Positions 1 through 6,518 are shown, counted from the first letter of the stretch. The stretch is DNA of 9,030 bases from Nostoc cf. edaphicum LEGE 07299 (GCF_015207245.1 NZ_JADEXF010000077.1:1-9030), one strand, 5' to 3'. The notes: generated by a model from the letters alone, not told the origin. Translations and numbers: made by a program.

Positions 1-18
1 AAACCGTTTAGTTTAAAA

Positions 19-56
19 TAGTCATTAGTTAATTTTTGACTTACTAATGACTAATA
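19..56. repeat. Inverted pair of 7-bp repeats (STRR type)
   Basis: TAGTCATTAGT at 19-29 and its exact reverse complement ACTAATGACTA at 43-53 form an 11-bp stem around a 13-nt spacer. Each arm is itself a short run of heptamers (AGTCATT then AGTTAAT at 20-33; ACTAATG then ACTAATA at 43-56). This matches the short tandemly repeated sequences of heterocystous cyanobacteria. It could act as a transcription stop for a gene to the left of the window, but the stem is AT-rich and no T-run follows directly, so that role is a guess. Confidence 0.6.
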
Positions 57-195
57 ATTTCTTGAGAAGTTACGATGAAATCACAATCGAACTTTAGTTG
101 AGACGTTTCCTTCCCAGGCAAATAAAAACATCAAACAGCAATGCCTCTTCCGTCGAATTTTACCAATTTATAGTAAATCTCACCCAGCAAATCCC

Positions 196-1515
196 ATGCC
201 ACATCGTCATTATCCTCCCGCCTACTTACGCTATCTCAAAGCCAGGTTATGGAATCTAGGGCGGCCTGGTTTTTGGGGAACTGCGATTTTTTTATCTGTA
301 GTTGGGCTAGCAACCTGGGAATACTGGTCAAACCCAGATATTTTCGTTTATAAGCAAAAAAAACCAGTCGTTTTACAAAAGTCTGCTGATTCCTCCCTGT
401 CAGAAGAAAACAAAGCTATTGCAGCAGATATTGATAACCTGCCAGTTTTATTTAATGACTTTGAGCAAGCAACTCTCTCATTAAACGCAAATGCGCCTGA
501 AGATAAGACTGAGGCAAAAAAGAGCAAAGGCTTATTAGATGATGTTATCAACAAACAAAAGTCTGCTAATAATACCAAATTAAATCCTGGTTTAGGTGTT
601 AACGGCGACACCTCCCCAACCGCGAAAAATCCCTTTGTCCAACAAACAGACAATTTATTGCGTACTGGAACAGTTGATAGTAATAACCCGTTTCTAGGTC
701 TTAAAACCTTTAATACGGCGTCTGAACCAACAGGGGCAGATCAAACATCTTCTAGCCTGGGTGTTGGATTCACTAATCAAACCAATAAGAATCAAAATTC
801 TCTCTCTATCAACCCTCTGCAAGCAGCGCTTAATCAATCGACAAACCAGAAATTGTCTAGCTTCAATGGTAGCACTACAACTCAGACAAATGCTTTAGGG
901 CAAGTCTCCACTCCAGGAACAACCTTAATGCCACCCATCAATAGCTTAACCAGTCAGAATTCTCTACCAAACACTGGGTTAACTACTGGGACAGGTAACA
1001 CGTCAACGGGTACGAACTTAACACAAAATCCCTACAGTAATTTAAATAACGGTCAAGTAGTGCCTAATAATGGGTTAACTACGGGTACGAACTTACCGCA
1101 AAATCCCTACAATACCTACACTAATTTAAATAACGGTCAAGTAGTGCCTAATGTAGCACCAAGTAATATTGTACCTTACTCTAGCCAGAGTCCTAGTCAA
1201 AGTGTTGTGACACCCACAAACCCCGTGGGATACGGGAATTATGGCTTGCAGCAGCCGATGCAACCACCACAATCTACCTATGGGAATTATGGCTTGCAGC
1301 AACCGACTCAACTACCACAAACTAATTATGGAAATTATGGCTTGCAGCAACCGACCCAACTACCACAATCTAATTATGGAAATTATGGCTTGCAGCAACC
1401 AACGCAATTACCACAAACTAATTATGGGAATAATGTGTTGCAACAACCAACACAGTCTAATTCCGTATATCTTCGTCAACTTCGAGACAGGTATAGAAAT
1501 CCGGGTCAAAACTGA
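196..1515 (+). CDS. Single-pass membrane protein with low-complexity tail and 16-residue repeats, function unknown
   Basis: I do not recognise a family with known function for this 439-residue protein. The N-terminus is basic (RHY, RYLKAR, RPG). A hydrophobic segment at about residues 26-44 then reads as one membrane span or an uncleaved signal anchor. From about residue 60 the chain is rich in Asn, Thr, Ser, Gln and Gly with no evident globular domain. Residues 260-320 contain a duplicated block (NLNNGQVVPN occurs twice). From Tyr346 there are four and two-thirds copies of a 16-residue unit, YGNYGLQQPTQLPQTN and variants. The protein ends in a short charged segment (YLRQLRDRYRNPGQN). The ATG at 196 is the first start after a TATAGT hexamer at 169-174, but no clear Shine-Dalgarno sequence precedes it. 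If the basic end stays in the cytoplasm, the repetitive tail is periplasmic; that topology is inferred. The gene is convergent with the SLH gene, 30 bp away. The open frame is solid; the role is unknown. Confidence 0.8.
   Translation: MPHRHYPPAYLRYLKARLWNLGRPGFWGTAIFLSVVGLATWEYWSNPDIFVYKQKKPVVLQKSADSSLSEENKAIAADIDNLPVLFNDFEQATLSLNANAPEDKTEAKKSKGLLDDVINKQKSANNTKLNPGLGVNGDTSPTAKNPFVQQTDNLLRTGTVDSNNPFLGLKTFNTASEPTGADQTSSSLGVGFTNQTNKNQNSLSINPLQAALNQSTNQKLSSFNGSTTTQTNALGQVSTPGTTLMPPINSLTSQNSLPNTGLTTGTGNTSTGTNLTQNPYSNLNNGQVVPNNGLTTGTNLPQNPYNTYTNLNNGQVVPNVAPSNIVPYSSQSPSQSVVTPTNPVGYGNYGLQQPMQPPQSTYGNYGLQQPTQLPQTNYGNYGLQQPTQLPQSNYGNYGLQQPTQLPQTNYGNNVLQQPTQSNSVYLRQLRDRYRNPGQN
976..1152 (+). repeat. In-frame duplication of about 84 bp inside the first gene
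   Basis: A 30-bp stretch at 1039-1068 recurs without a mismatch at 1123-1152, an offset of 84 bp or 28 codons. Upstream blocks recur in the same order: GGGTTAACTAC at 976-986 and 1072-1082, then the GGGTACGAACTTA block ending at 1020 and at 1095. The spacing between blocks differs by small in-frame indels. Both copies encode the pattern GLTTGT...NPY...NLNNGQVVPN. The perfect 30-bp match suggests a fairly recent duplication or gene conversion. Confidence 0.8.
1231..1455 (+). repeat. 48-bp tandem repeat encoding YGNYGLQQPxQxPQxx
   Basis: Four full 48-bp units (1231-1278, 1279-1326, 1327-1374, 1375-1422) and a partial fifth (1423-1455) lie in frame in the first gene. The core YGNYGLQQP is unchanged in units 1 to 4, and the fifth has diverged to YGNNVLQQP. 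The tail of each unit alternates between PQT and PQS. Units 2 to 4 differ by only a few, mostly silent, bases, consistent with expansion by slippage or unequal recombination. Confidence 0.9.
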
Positions 1516-1545
1516 TTTTGAGTACGTTGGCTTGATAAAGTCTAG

Positions 1546-2223
1546 CTAAGGAGATTGTGGGCTATTTGGAATTATCGGAACTTCTGGTGTTTCGGGTTGT
1601 TGCTGTTGTCGTTGCAAATATTTACTCAATACATAAGCCATATCCCCACGGGTTACGGGTTTTAATGGAGAAATATTGCCTTGAGCATCTGTATTCAGAA
1701 ATCCCTCAGTAGCTACTGTCGCGATCGCTTTTCTAGCCCATGTTGGGATAGACTTTGCATCTGGATATGAAGCCAAAATCTCATTCACAGCCTCATCGGG
1801 AAACTGAAAGACACCATAAGCCTGAGCGAAAATAGCCAGAGCTTCTGCCCTTGTCACCTTTTGGTTAGGGAAAAATACATTGCCCCGATAGCCTTTCATG
1901 ATGTCAGTTTTTAAAACTGTCTGTATATCATTAAATGCCCAATGAGAACGAGGAACATCTGGAATCGCTAAATTTTCTTTATTAACAGCTTCTCTTTTAT
2001 TTAGCCCAAATGCTTTCACCATAATCGACGCTAATTCTGCCCTACTCAGTAACCTTTCTGGGTAAAATTTGCCATCAGAAAAGTTTGTCATCCATTTGGC
2101 AGCAGTTACCTGTTGAATGGAATCAGCTGGTATTTCAGAAGTAGATTCTGGTACTTGAGCAATTGCTGGCAAGCTTTGTAAGAGTGCCATTAAAGAGAGA
2201 GTAATTGAAAGCTGACGTATCAT
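1546..2223 (-). CDS. Small exported protein with three S-layer homology (SLH) modules
   Basis: The 225-residue product starts with a signal peptide: Arg3, a hydrophobic core at residues 6-20, and an AIA site that predicts cleavage before Gln23. Three SLH-type modules follow. The first, at about 35-73, includes the variant FSDGKFYPERLLSRAELA. The second, at about 87-137, reads IPDVPRSHWAFNDIQ then FFPNQKVTRAEALAIF. The third, at about 150-203, reads YPDAKSIPTWARKAI then ISPLKPVTRGDMAYVL. The C-terminus is a Gln run and a Pro-rich tail. SLH modules bind peptidoglycan-linked polymers. In cyanobacteria they usually occur at the N-terminus of outer-membrane porins, but here no barrel follows, so this is an SLH-only envelope protein. 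The start is the only Met before the signal peptide, and no strong Shine-Dalgarno sequence is visible. The gene is divergent from rpiA (245-bp spacer) and convergent with the repeat-protein gene. The domain call is firm; the exact role is not. Confidence 0.88.
   Translation of the reverse strand: MIRQLSITLSLMALLQSLPAIAQVPESTSEIPADSIQQVTAAKWMTNFSDGKFYPERLLSRAELASIMVKAFGLNKREAVNKENLAIPDVPRSHWAFNDIQTVLKTDIMKGYRGNVFFPNQKVTRAEALAIFAQAYGVFQFPDEAVNEILASYPDAKSIPTWARKAIATVATEGFLNTDAQGNISPLKPVTRGDMAYVLSKYLQRQQQQPETPEVPIIPNSPQSP
1721..1728. repeat. HIP1 octamer GCGATCGC
   Basis: Exact copy of the highly iterated palindrome HIP1, which is over-represented in many cyanobacterial genomes. It lies inside the SLH gene. 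Confidence 0.9.
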
Positions 2224-2455
2224 AATAACTACTTTTAGCTGCTAACGTGAATAAAAAAAAACTACGTTACTGAGGTTAACGCAAAACTTAATCTCAGTTA
2301 ATTAATGACAAATTTGGGCTAGGCGATGTTGCATAGCTACGTAATACGCGAGCTGGTTTTCATCATCAAAGGAGTGGAAATCAGCAAAAACTTGTTTTTT
2401 ACCTTTGATGTTTTGGCGTTATCCGCCCACTACTATGGACTATAGTCAGTTTTTC

Positions 2456-2460
2456 AGGAG
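2456..2460 (+). promoter_or_regulatory. Shine-Dalgarno site of rpiA
   Basis: AGGAG lies 8 nt before the ATG at 2469, an ideal distance. It rules against the in-frame TTG at 2463, which would leave only 2 nt. Confidence 0.8.
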
Positions 2461-2468
2461 TTTTGGGA

Positions 2469-3176
2469 ATGACAACAACAGATCCCGTCAAGTTAATGAA
2501 GCAAGAAGTTGGCAAAGCCGCCGCCGCCCTAGTCAAATCGGGTTCCATTGTGGGGTTGGGTACGGGGTCAACTACAGCATATACGATTCAGTTTTTGGGC
2601 GATCGCCTCAAGTCGGGCGAACTCAAAGATATCATTGGTATACCTACCTCGTTTCAGTCAGAAGTGCTGGCAAAGCAGTACGGTGTTCCTCTTGCCACCT
2701 TGGATGCTATTGACCACATCGATATTGCCATTGATGGTGCAGATGAAGTCGATCCGCAGAAGAATTTGATTAAAGGCGGTGGTGCAGCACATACCCGCGA
2801 AAAAGTCGTAGACTACCTAGCAGAACAGTTCATCGTCGTAGTAGATAGTGGCAAGTTAGTAGACCGCTTAGGTTCTAGTTTTGCTGTGCCCGTGGAAGTG
2901 ATTCCAATGGCAATTACCCCTGTAACCAATGCCATCAAAAAACTCGGTGGTAAACCAGAACTTCGCATGGGTGTAAAAAAAGCTGGGCCAGTAATCACCG
3001 ATCAAGGAAACTTTGTCTTAGATGTCAGATTTGACTCCATTGAAGATCCAGCCGGACTAGAAAAGACATTGAATAACATTCCCGGCGTTCTGGAAAATGG
3101 TATCTTTGTGAACTGTGTCGATTTAGTTTTAATTGGTGAAGTCAAAGATGGTCAGCCATTAGTGCGGCAACTGTAA
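2469..3176 (+). CDS. rpiA: Ribose-5-phosphate isomerase A
   Basis: This cytoplasmic enzyme interconverts ribose 5-phosphate and ribulose 5-phosphate in the pentose phosphate pathway. In a cyanobacterium it also serves Calvin-cycle regeneration of ribulose bisphosphate. With the ATG at 2469 the product is 235 residues, a usual RpiA length. The phosphate-binding loop GLGTGST is at residues 29-35, and IDGADEVD followed by [13 protein letters not shown] spans 88-112. Aligned by spacing with E. coli RpiA, the active-site residues Asp81, Asp84, Lys94 and Glu103 correspond to Asp89, Asp92, Lys102 and Glu111, all present. The start is set by an AGGAG Shine-Dalgarno sequence at 2456-2460, 8 nt before the ATG. 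An in-frame TTG at 2463 is only 2 nt from that site and is unlikely to be used. The gene stands alone, divergent from the SLH gene, with an AT-rich hairpin after the stop. Nothing appears truncated or altered. Confidence 0.97.
   Translation: MTTTDPVKLMKQEVGKAAAALVKSGSIVGLGTGSTTAYTIQFLGDRLKSGELKDIIGIPTSFQSEVLAKQYGVPLATLDAIDHIDIAIDGADEVDPQKNLIKGGGAAHTREKVVDYLAEQFIVVVDSGKLVDRLGSSFAVPVEVIPMAITPVTNAIKKLGGKPELRMGVKKAGPVITDQGNFVLDVRFDSIEDPAGLEKTLNNIPGVLENGIFVNCVDLVLIGEVKDGQPLVRQL
2599..2606. repeat. HIP1 octamer GCGATCGC
   Basis: Exact HIP1 palindrome inside rpiA, extended to the 10-bp form GGCGATCGCC. Confidence 0.9.
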
Positions 3177-3179
3177 GAA

Positions 3180-3205
3180 TTTTGGATTTTAGTTTTGGAT
3201 TTTAG
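3180..3205 (+). repeat. Tandem 13-bp repeat TTTTGGATTTTAG
   Basis: Two exact copies lie at 3180-3192 and 3193-3205. Underneath they are alternating TTTTGGA and TTTTAGA heptamers, so this is another STRR-type sequence. A related run (TTTTGGATTTTGG) appears just after the kinase gene, near 5233-5244. Confidence 0.75.
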
Positions 3206-3233
3206 ATTTCAGAGACTTCTAAAATCCAAAACT
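3191..3233 (+). terminator. Hairpin downstream of rpiA, possible terminator
   Basis: AGTTTTGGATTTTAGA at 3191-3206 and its perfect complement at 3218-3233 form a 16-bp stem with an 11-nt loop, starting 14 nt after the rpiA stop. The stem is AT-rich and no U-run follows it, so it is not a textbook intrinsic terminator. It may still stop transcription or protect the mRNA 3' end. Because one arm is part of a heptamer repeat, it may equally be repeat debris. Confidence 0.5.
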
Positions 3234-3288
3234 CAGCAAGATTCTAGTGAGTTTAAACAGAAATTTCACAAAATTTGCCAGTTGTACA

Positions 3289-3321
3289 TTCTGAATTCTG
3301 AATTCTGACTCCTGAATTCTG
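3289..3321. repeat. STRR heptamer array, TTCTGAA x 4.7
   Basis: The units are TTCTGAA at 3289-3295 and 3296-3302, then the variants TTCTGAC at 3303-3309 and TCCTGAA at 3310-3316, then a partial TTCTG at 3317-3321. The exact 7-bp period with single-base variants is typical of the short tandem repeats of Nostoc/Anabaena intergenic DNA. Confidence 0.85.
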
Positions 3322-3323
3322 TT

Positions 3324-3356
3324 TTGACACTAAACTTTAGCCTACTTTTCTATAAA
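3324..3356 (+). promoter_or_regulatory. Possible promoter upstream of the kinase gene
   Basis: A perfect TTGACA at 3324-3329 is followed by TATAAA at 3351-3356. The 21-bp spacing is longer than the usual 16 to 18, so this is weak. If used, it would give a leader of roughly 240 nt containing the 3419-3461 inverted repeat and the ACTCAGG repeats. Confidence 0.3.
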
Positions 3357-3418
3357 ACCGAAAAAATAGCCTTAGCCCGTCTTCTGCTTTAAGCTTGCCG
3401 TACTCCCGCGTTATCATC

Positions 3419-3461
3419 TGAGAAAGATAAAACTGTTGCGATCGTGGGGAGGTCTTTCTCA
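3419..3461. repeat. 9-bp inverted repeat upstream of the kinase gene
   Basis: TGAGAAAGA at 3419-3427 and its exact complement TCTTTCTCA at 3453-3461 enclose 25 nt that include a near-HIP1 sequence (GCGATCGT). It could form a leader hairpin or be a protein-binding site. No known motif is recognised. Confidence 0.4.
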
Positions 3462-3554
3462 CTTCAGGAATTCCAACAACTACATCCCGTAAAATAGACA
3501 GGCAAGAACCCTGCCCGATAAAAATATGGGAAAATTTTTGGGAAATCCCTCAAA

Positions 3555-3598
3555 ACTCAGGACTCGGTACTTATCTGCTCACTCAGGACTCAGGACTC
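3555..3598 (+). repeat. STRR heptamer array ACTCAGG that includes the kinase Shine-Dalgarno site
   Basis: ACTCAGG occurs at 3555-3561 (followed by ACTC), and again in tandem at 3581-3587 and 3588-3594 with a partial ACTC at 3595-3598. The last AGGA (3592-3595) sits 6 nt before the kinase ATG at 3602 and is the only plausible Shine-Dalgarno sequence. The repeat therefore appears to provide the translation signal. Confidence 0.75.
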
Positions 3599-3601
3599 TT
3601 T

Positions 3602-5227
3602 ATGTTAGCAGGCACAATTTTGCAGGATGGAAAATATACCCTAATTCAAGAAATAGGGCGGGGTGGCTTTGGCATTACCTTTAAAGCTAGGCATCACTAC
3701 TTGGGTCATGAGGTGGTGATGAAAACCATCAATGAAAGGCTGCGACAACATCCTGATTTTGCCAAATTCGAGCGCCAATTCCAAGATGAAGCCAGACGAT
3801 TAGCTACGTGTATTCACCCAAATATAGTCCGAGTTAGTGACTTTTTTGTGGAAGCTGGACTGCCTTACATGGTGATGGAATACATTCCTGGCGAAACCTT
3901 GGGAGACGCATTTGTATTACCAGGGATAACTTTGCCTGAAGCCACAGCAATTCATTACATCCGACAAATTGGAGCAGCGTTGCAGGTAGTACACAACAAC
4001 GGCTTGTTACACCGCGATGTCAAACCAGATAATATTATTCTTCGTCAAGGAACGCAGGAAGTAATACTAATTGATTTTGGCATTGCCAGGGAATTTAATG
4101 GTGGTGTCAGGCAGACTCACACAGGTTTGGTTTCTGAAGGTTATTCTCCGATTGAGCAGTATATGACGCAAGCGGCGCGCACACCTGCCACGGATGTTTA
4201 TGGTTTAGCAGCAACCTTGTATGCACTGTTGACAGCCCAAGTTCCCATGCCAGCATTATTGCGCGATCGCGAACAAATGCCTTCCCCCCGCGAACTGCAA
4301 CCACACTTGAGTGCTGCTGTCAACCAAGCGGTAATGCGCGGTATGGCAGTAGAGTCTCGTTTTCGGCCAGCGACAGTTGCTGAGTGGCTGCAATTGCTAC
4401 CTGGAAATGGGGTGAATGGAACACCACAAGTTTTACCCACTTACGCAGTGCCAACTGTCAATTTATCTGCGCAGCAGGCAGCAACTGTAATTGGGAAAAC
4501 AGCCCAAAATTCTATTCATAGACCATCTGTGTTGGCGCAACCCAACCCAGGCATGGCTAAGGAAACTGTACTGGCTAAAAAGCTGGGGTCATCTAAAGTA
4601 TTTATTGGTATGGGTGTAGCCCTAGTTGCTGCGACAGCAGGTTTTGGGATCGCCAGTATATTACCCAAATCTCAGCAGCAGCCAACCGTCAAGCCACTTG
4701 TTGAAAAGCCAACTCAAGAATCAGGCGCGAAAGCACCTAATTTTGATAGTACATTTTCACCCAGAGGTGAAGAGACTAACACTACTTCAAGAAGCGAAAA
4801 AGTACCGGTCTCTAATTCCAAGCAACGTCGCCGCAATCGTCGTTCTTCCCAAGAAGAATCTACCAGCAGCCCTACAAGAGAATCGCAACGCAGTGATTCC
4901 GAACAATCCACACCTTCACCTAGCGTTTCACCCACACCGTCGGTAGTAGAAAAACTACGGGCATTCCGAGATAAGCGGAATGCTTCCCCCGCACCATTGC
5001 CATTCCCACAAAATAACTTACCCGCTTCTAGTCAAAATCCTACTTCTCCTCAACCCGTGAGTCCGTCAAAACCTCTACTTATACCACCAGCACCACTAAC
5101 AGAATCCAAACAATCAGATCCTTCTGCTGTGGTAGTACCAACACTCGAAAAGCAAAATTCACCGACTAATAGTCAATCCCAGAATATTCAAAAGTTCGAG
5201 GAAAAGCCACAAGGTGACAATAACTAG
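3602..5227 (+). CDS. Membrane-anchored Hanks-type Ser/Thr protein kinase
   Basis: This 541-residue protein has a eukaryotic-like kinase domain at about residues 12-266, then one membrane span at about 333-354, then a Ser/Pro/Gln/Asn-rich tail. Kinase landmarks are intact. The glycine loop is GRGGFG at 19-24, the ATP-anchoring lysine Lys41 is in VVMK, and the partner glutamate is Glu63. The catalytic loop HRDVKPDN is at 137-144 with Asp139 as the base. DFG is at 158-160, [10 protein letters not shown] at 178-187 takes the place of the usual APE, and DVYGLA is at 198-203. It should phosphorylate Ser/Thr residues of cytoplasmic proteins while the tail projects across the membrane. No PASTA or other known sensor domain is visible. 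The tail has a basic patch ([11 protein letters not shown]) at about 405-416. The start is fixed by the kinase domain beginning within a dozen residues. The gene is alone, convergent with the CapA-like gene. The kinase call is very sure; the substrate is unknown. Confidence 0.95.
   Translation: MLAGTILQDGKYTLIQEIGRGGFGITFKARHHYLGHEVVMKTINERLRQHPDFAKFERQFQDEARRLATCIHPNIVRVSDFFVEAGLPYMVMEYIPGETLGDAFVLPGITLPEATAIHYIRQIGAALQVVHNNGLLHRDVKPDNIILRQGTQEVILIDFGIAREFNGGVRQTHTGLVSEGYSPIEQYMTQAARTPATDVYGLAATLYALLTAQVPMPALLRDREQMPSPRELQPHLSAAVNQAVMRGMAVESRFRPATVAEWLQLLPGNGVNGTPQVLPTYAVPTVNLSAQQAATVIGKTAQNSIHRPSVLAQPNPGMAKETVLAKKLGSSKVFIGMGVALVAATAGFGIASILPKSQQQPTVKPLVEKPTQESGAKAPNFDSTFSPRGEETNTTSRSEKVPVSNSKQRRRNRRSSQEESTSSPTRESQRSDSEQSTPSPSVSPTPSVVEKLRAFRDKRNASPAPLPFPQNNLPASSQNPTSPQPVSPSKPLLIPPAPLTESKQSDPSAVVVPTLEKQNSPTNSQSQNIQKFEEKPQGDNN
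4263..4270. repeat. HIP1 octamer GCGATCGC
   Basis: Exact HIP1 palindrome inside the kinase gene, in a CGCGATCGCG context. Confidence 0.9.
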
Positions 5228-5249
5228 TCAATTTTGGATTTTGGTAAAG

Positions 5250-5276
5250 CAGCGTGGTAAGTCCACAACCACGCTG
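5250..5276. terminator. Hairpin between convergent kinase and CapA-like genes
   Basis: CAGCGTGGT at 5250-5258 and ACCACGCTG at 5268-5276 make a perfect, GC-rich 9-bp stem with a 9-nt loop, 22 bp after the kinase stop. It lies between two convergent genes and could terminate both. Neither side has a clean T-run, so the strength is uncertain. Confidence 0.55.
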
Positions 5277-5290
5277 GCTCCTATTAACTA

Positions 5291-5322
5291 ATTACGAATT
5301 ACGAATTACGAATTACGAATTA
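5291..5322. repeat. STRR heptamer array, ATTACGA x 4.6
   Basis: Four perfect tandem copies of ATTACGA (5291-5318) and a partial ATTA end 2 bp from the stop codon of the CapA-like gene. The perfection of the copies suggests recent expansion. It is the third perfectly phased 7-bp array in the window, with a different unit sequence from the others. Confidence 0.9.
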
Positions 5323-5324
5323 TT

Positions 5325-6506
5325 TTAGGAAGGATTAAGCTTCTTCTGTACAACAACTTCCCCCTTCTTATTAATCTTCACCGGATTCTTGGGAAAAGCT
5401 TGATTATTCAAATAACGCATAAGCTTTACAGTTTGAAAACTCCGATCGATATGAGGAATTCCCTGCCGATCCATCCGAACGGGAATGATTTTACTAGATA
5501 CCAAATCTCCTGCTGAGTTGAGTTTGACTTCTAAAATCATTGAGTCACCTGTTTGGGCATTTGTAGATAAAGTCCGATATCCCAAAAAGTTTCCTAAAGA
5601 ATAGGCAATGATTTTTCCCTTATAAATTTCCATCGCTCTGGGAACGTGAGGGCCATGTCCTAGTACTAAGTCTGCTCCGGCATCAATCATGTTTCGAGCA
5701 AACGCGATCGCATTACCTCGATTTTCTCCATAAAAAAACTCTGTTTGATTCTTAACGTGTAGTGCCCCCGTTCCTTCCGCTCCAGCGTGCATTGATACTA
5801 CTACAATATTGGCTTTCTTTTTGGCTTCTGCCACGAGTGCTTTAGCTGCTCCTAAATTATGGATGGAGTTATACATTTCATAAGGAGAAAATCCGATCAT
5901 TGCCACAGGGATATTGTTAGCTTCTAAATAAAGAATTTGATTTTTATGACCTAATGTTGCAATGCCTACAGCCTGAAGATTTTTCATTGTATCTTTAAAC
6001 CCTACCGGGCCAAAGTCCATAGCATGGTTATTTGCCATATTGAACACATTAAAACCAGCCTCAGCAAAAAGCTGGGCGTATGCAGGTGGAGAGCGAAAAG
6101 CAAAGACTTGTCCTCGACTAATATCTTTGGCAGTATAGGGATAATTAGTTAGGCTACTTTCAAAATTCCCAAACAAGATATCAGATCCTTGCAAGTGAGT
6201 TCTCACTGACTTTGGTAATAATTGATCTCGAAAACGGGGTAATCTATAGTTAGGGAAATTAGTGCCGGGAATAATATCTCCAACAGCTTTGATAGTAATA
6301 GTATCTGGGAAGGTTTGTTGTTGTGTTTTTGATGGCGTAAATTCAGGAATAGCTAATGGAAATTGGACAGGCTTAGTAGGCATAGTAGCAGCGTTTAATC
6401 GCTGTGATTGACCAAGCCGGATAATGACTCCTATACTAATACCCAGATATAAAGAAATGCTGATCAGACTAAATGAGAATACTCGCCCCAAGCTGCGATC
6501 TACCAT
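5325..6506 (-). CDS. CapA family (poly-gamma-glutamate synthesis type) metallophosphatase-like protein
   Basis: This 393-residue protein has an N-terminal hydrophobic segment (about 9-30), either a signal anchor or an uncleaved signal peptide. A CapA-type domain of the calcineurin-like phosphoesterase fold occupies about 69-355. The family pattern is complete: AVGDI at 74-78, GNFES at 113-117, NNHAMD at 159-164, MHAGAE at 239-244, GHGPHV at 283-288 and SLGNF at 303-307. In Bacillus, CapA/PgsA is a membrane protein needed for poly-gamma-glutamate capsule synthesis. No capB, capC or other capsule gene is in this window, so an envelope or polysaccharide role is only an inference and the substrate is open. 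The start is supported by GAGGAG (complement of 6513-6518), 6 nt before the ATG. A near-consensus promoter lies about 110 bp upstream. It is convergent with the kinase gene and downstream of a tRNA-Ser on the same strand. Confidence 0.9.
   Translation of the reverse strand: MVDRSLGRVFSFSLISISLYLGISIGVIIRLGQSQRLNAATMPTKPVQFPLAIPEFTPSKTQQQTFPDTITIKAVGDIIPGTNFPNYRLPRFRDQLLPKSVRTHLQGSDILFGNFESSLTNYPYTAKDISRGQVFAFRSPPAYAQLFAEAGFNVFNMANNHAMDFGPVGFKDTMKNLQAVGIATLGHKNQILYLEANNIPVAMIGFSPYEMYNSIHNLGAAKALVAEAKKKANIVVVSMHAGAEGTGALHVKNQTEFFYGENRGNAIAFARNMIDAGADLVLGHGPHVPRAMEIYKGKIIAYSLGNFLGYRTLSTNAQTGDSMILEVKLNSAGDLVSSKIIPVRMDRQGIPHIDRSFQTVKLMRYLNNQAFPKNPVKINKKGEVVVQKKLNPS
5704..5711. repeat. HIP1 octamer GCGATCGC
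   Basis: Exact HIP1 palindrome inside the CapA-like gene, the fourth in 9 kb. Confidence 0.9.
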
Positions 6507-6512
6507 CGTTCA

Positions 6513-6518
6513 CTCCTC
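6513..6518 (-). promoter_or_regulatory. Shine-Dalgarno site of the CapA-like gene
   Basis: The minus strand reads GAGGAG 6 nt before the ATG at 6506. It is the strongest ribosome binding site in the window and fixes this start. Confidence 0.75.

Larger units (their letters stand above)
3177..3601. other. Gene-free, repeat-rich spacer between rpiA and the kinase gene
   Basis: This 425-bp spacer has no convincing gene. In order it holds a TTTTRGA heptamer run that forms a perfect hairpin, a TTCTGAA heptamer array, a TTGACA/TATAAA promoter-like pair, an inverted repeat at 3419-3461, and an ACTCAGG heptamer array that runs up to the kinase start codon. Each is listed separately. A short open frame from the ATG at 3525 overlaps the kinase start in another frame and has no supporting features. 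Confidence 0.7.

Noticed and set aside
169..174. TATAGT as a -10 box for the first gene
   Set aside because: The position is possible, but the sequence about 17 bp upstream does not resemble a -35, so it was not listed as a feature.
1126..1311. Minus-strand open frame opposite the 48-bp repeats
   Set aside because: It is the antisense shadow of the repeat region; its repetitive product merely mirrors the repeats, and it has no start signals.
1241..1549. Plus-strand open frame in another phase across the repeats
   Set aside because: The 48-bp period keeps every frame open once one is, so the open frame is a by-product. The main frame has a membrane segment and continues far upstream.
2438..2447. 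GACTATAGTC palindrome with TATAGT as an rpiA -10 box
   Set aside because: No acceptable -35 is found at 16-18 bp, and the transcription start would fall only a few bases before the Shine-Dalgarno site.
2463..2468. TTG start for rpiA two codons before the ATG
   Set aside because: It lies only 2 nt from the AGGAG site, while the ATG at 2469 has ideal spacing and gives the usual RpiA start.
3289..3321. CRISPR-like spaced repeats
   Set aside because: The repeats are 7 bp long and directly adjacent, with no unique spacers, so they are simple tandem repeats.
4626..4946. Open frame of 106 codons within the kinase tail
   Set aside because: It overlaps the kinase on the same strand in another phase and has no ribosome binding site; the kinase frame is continuous through it.
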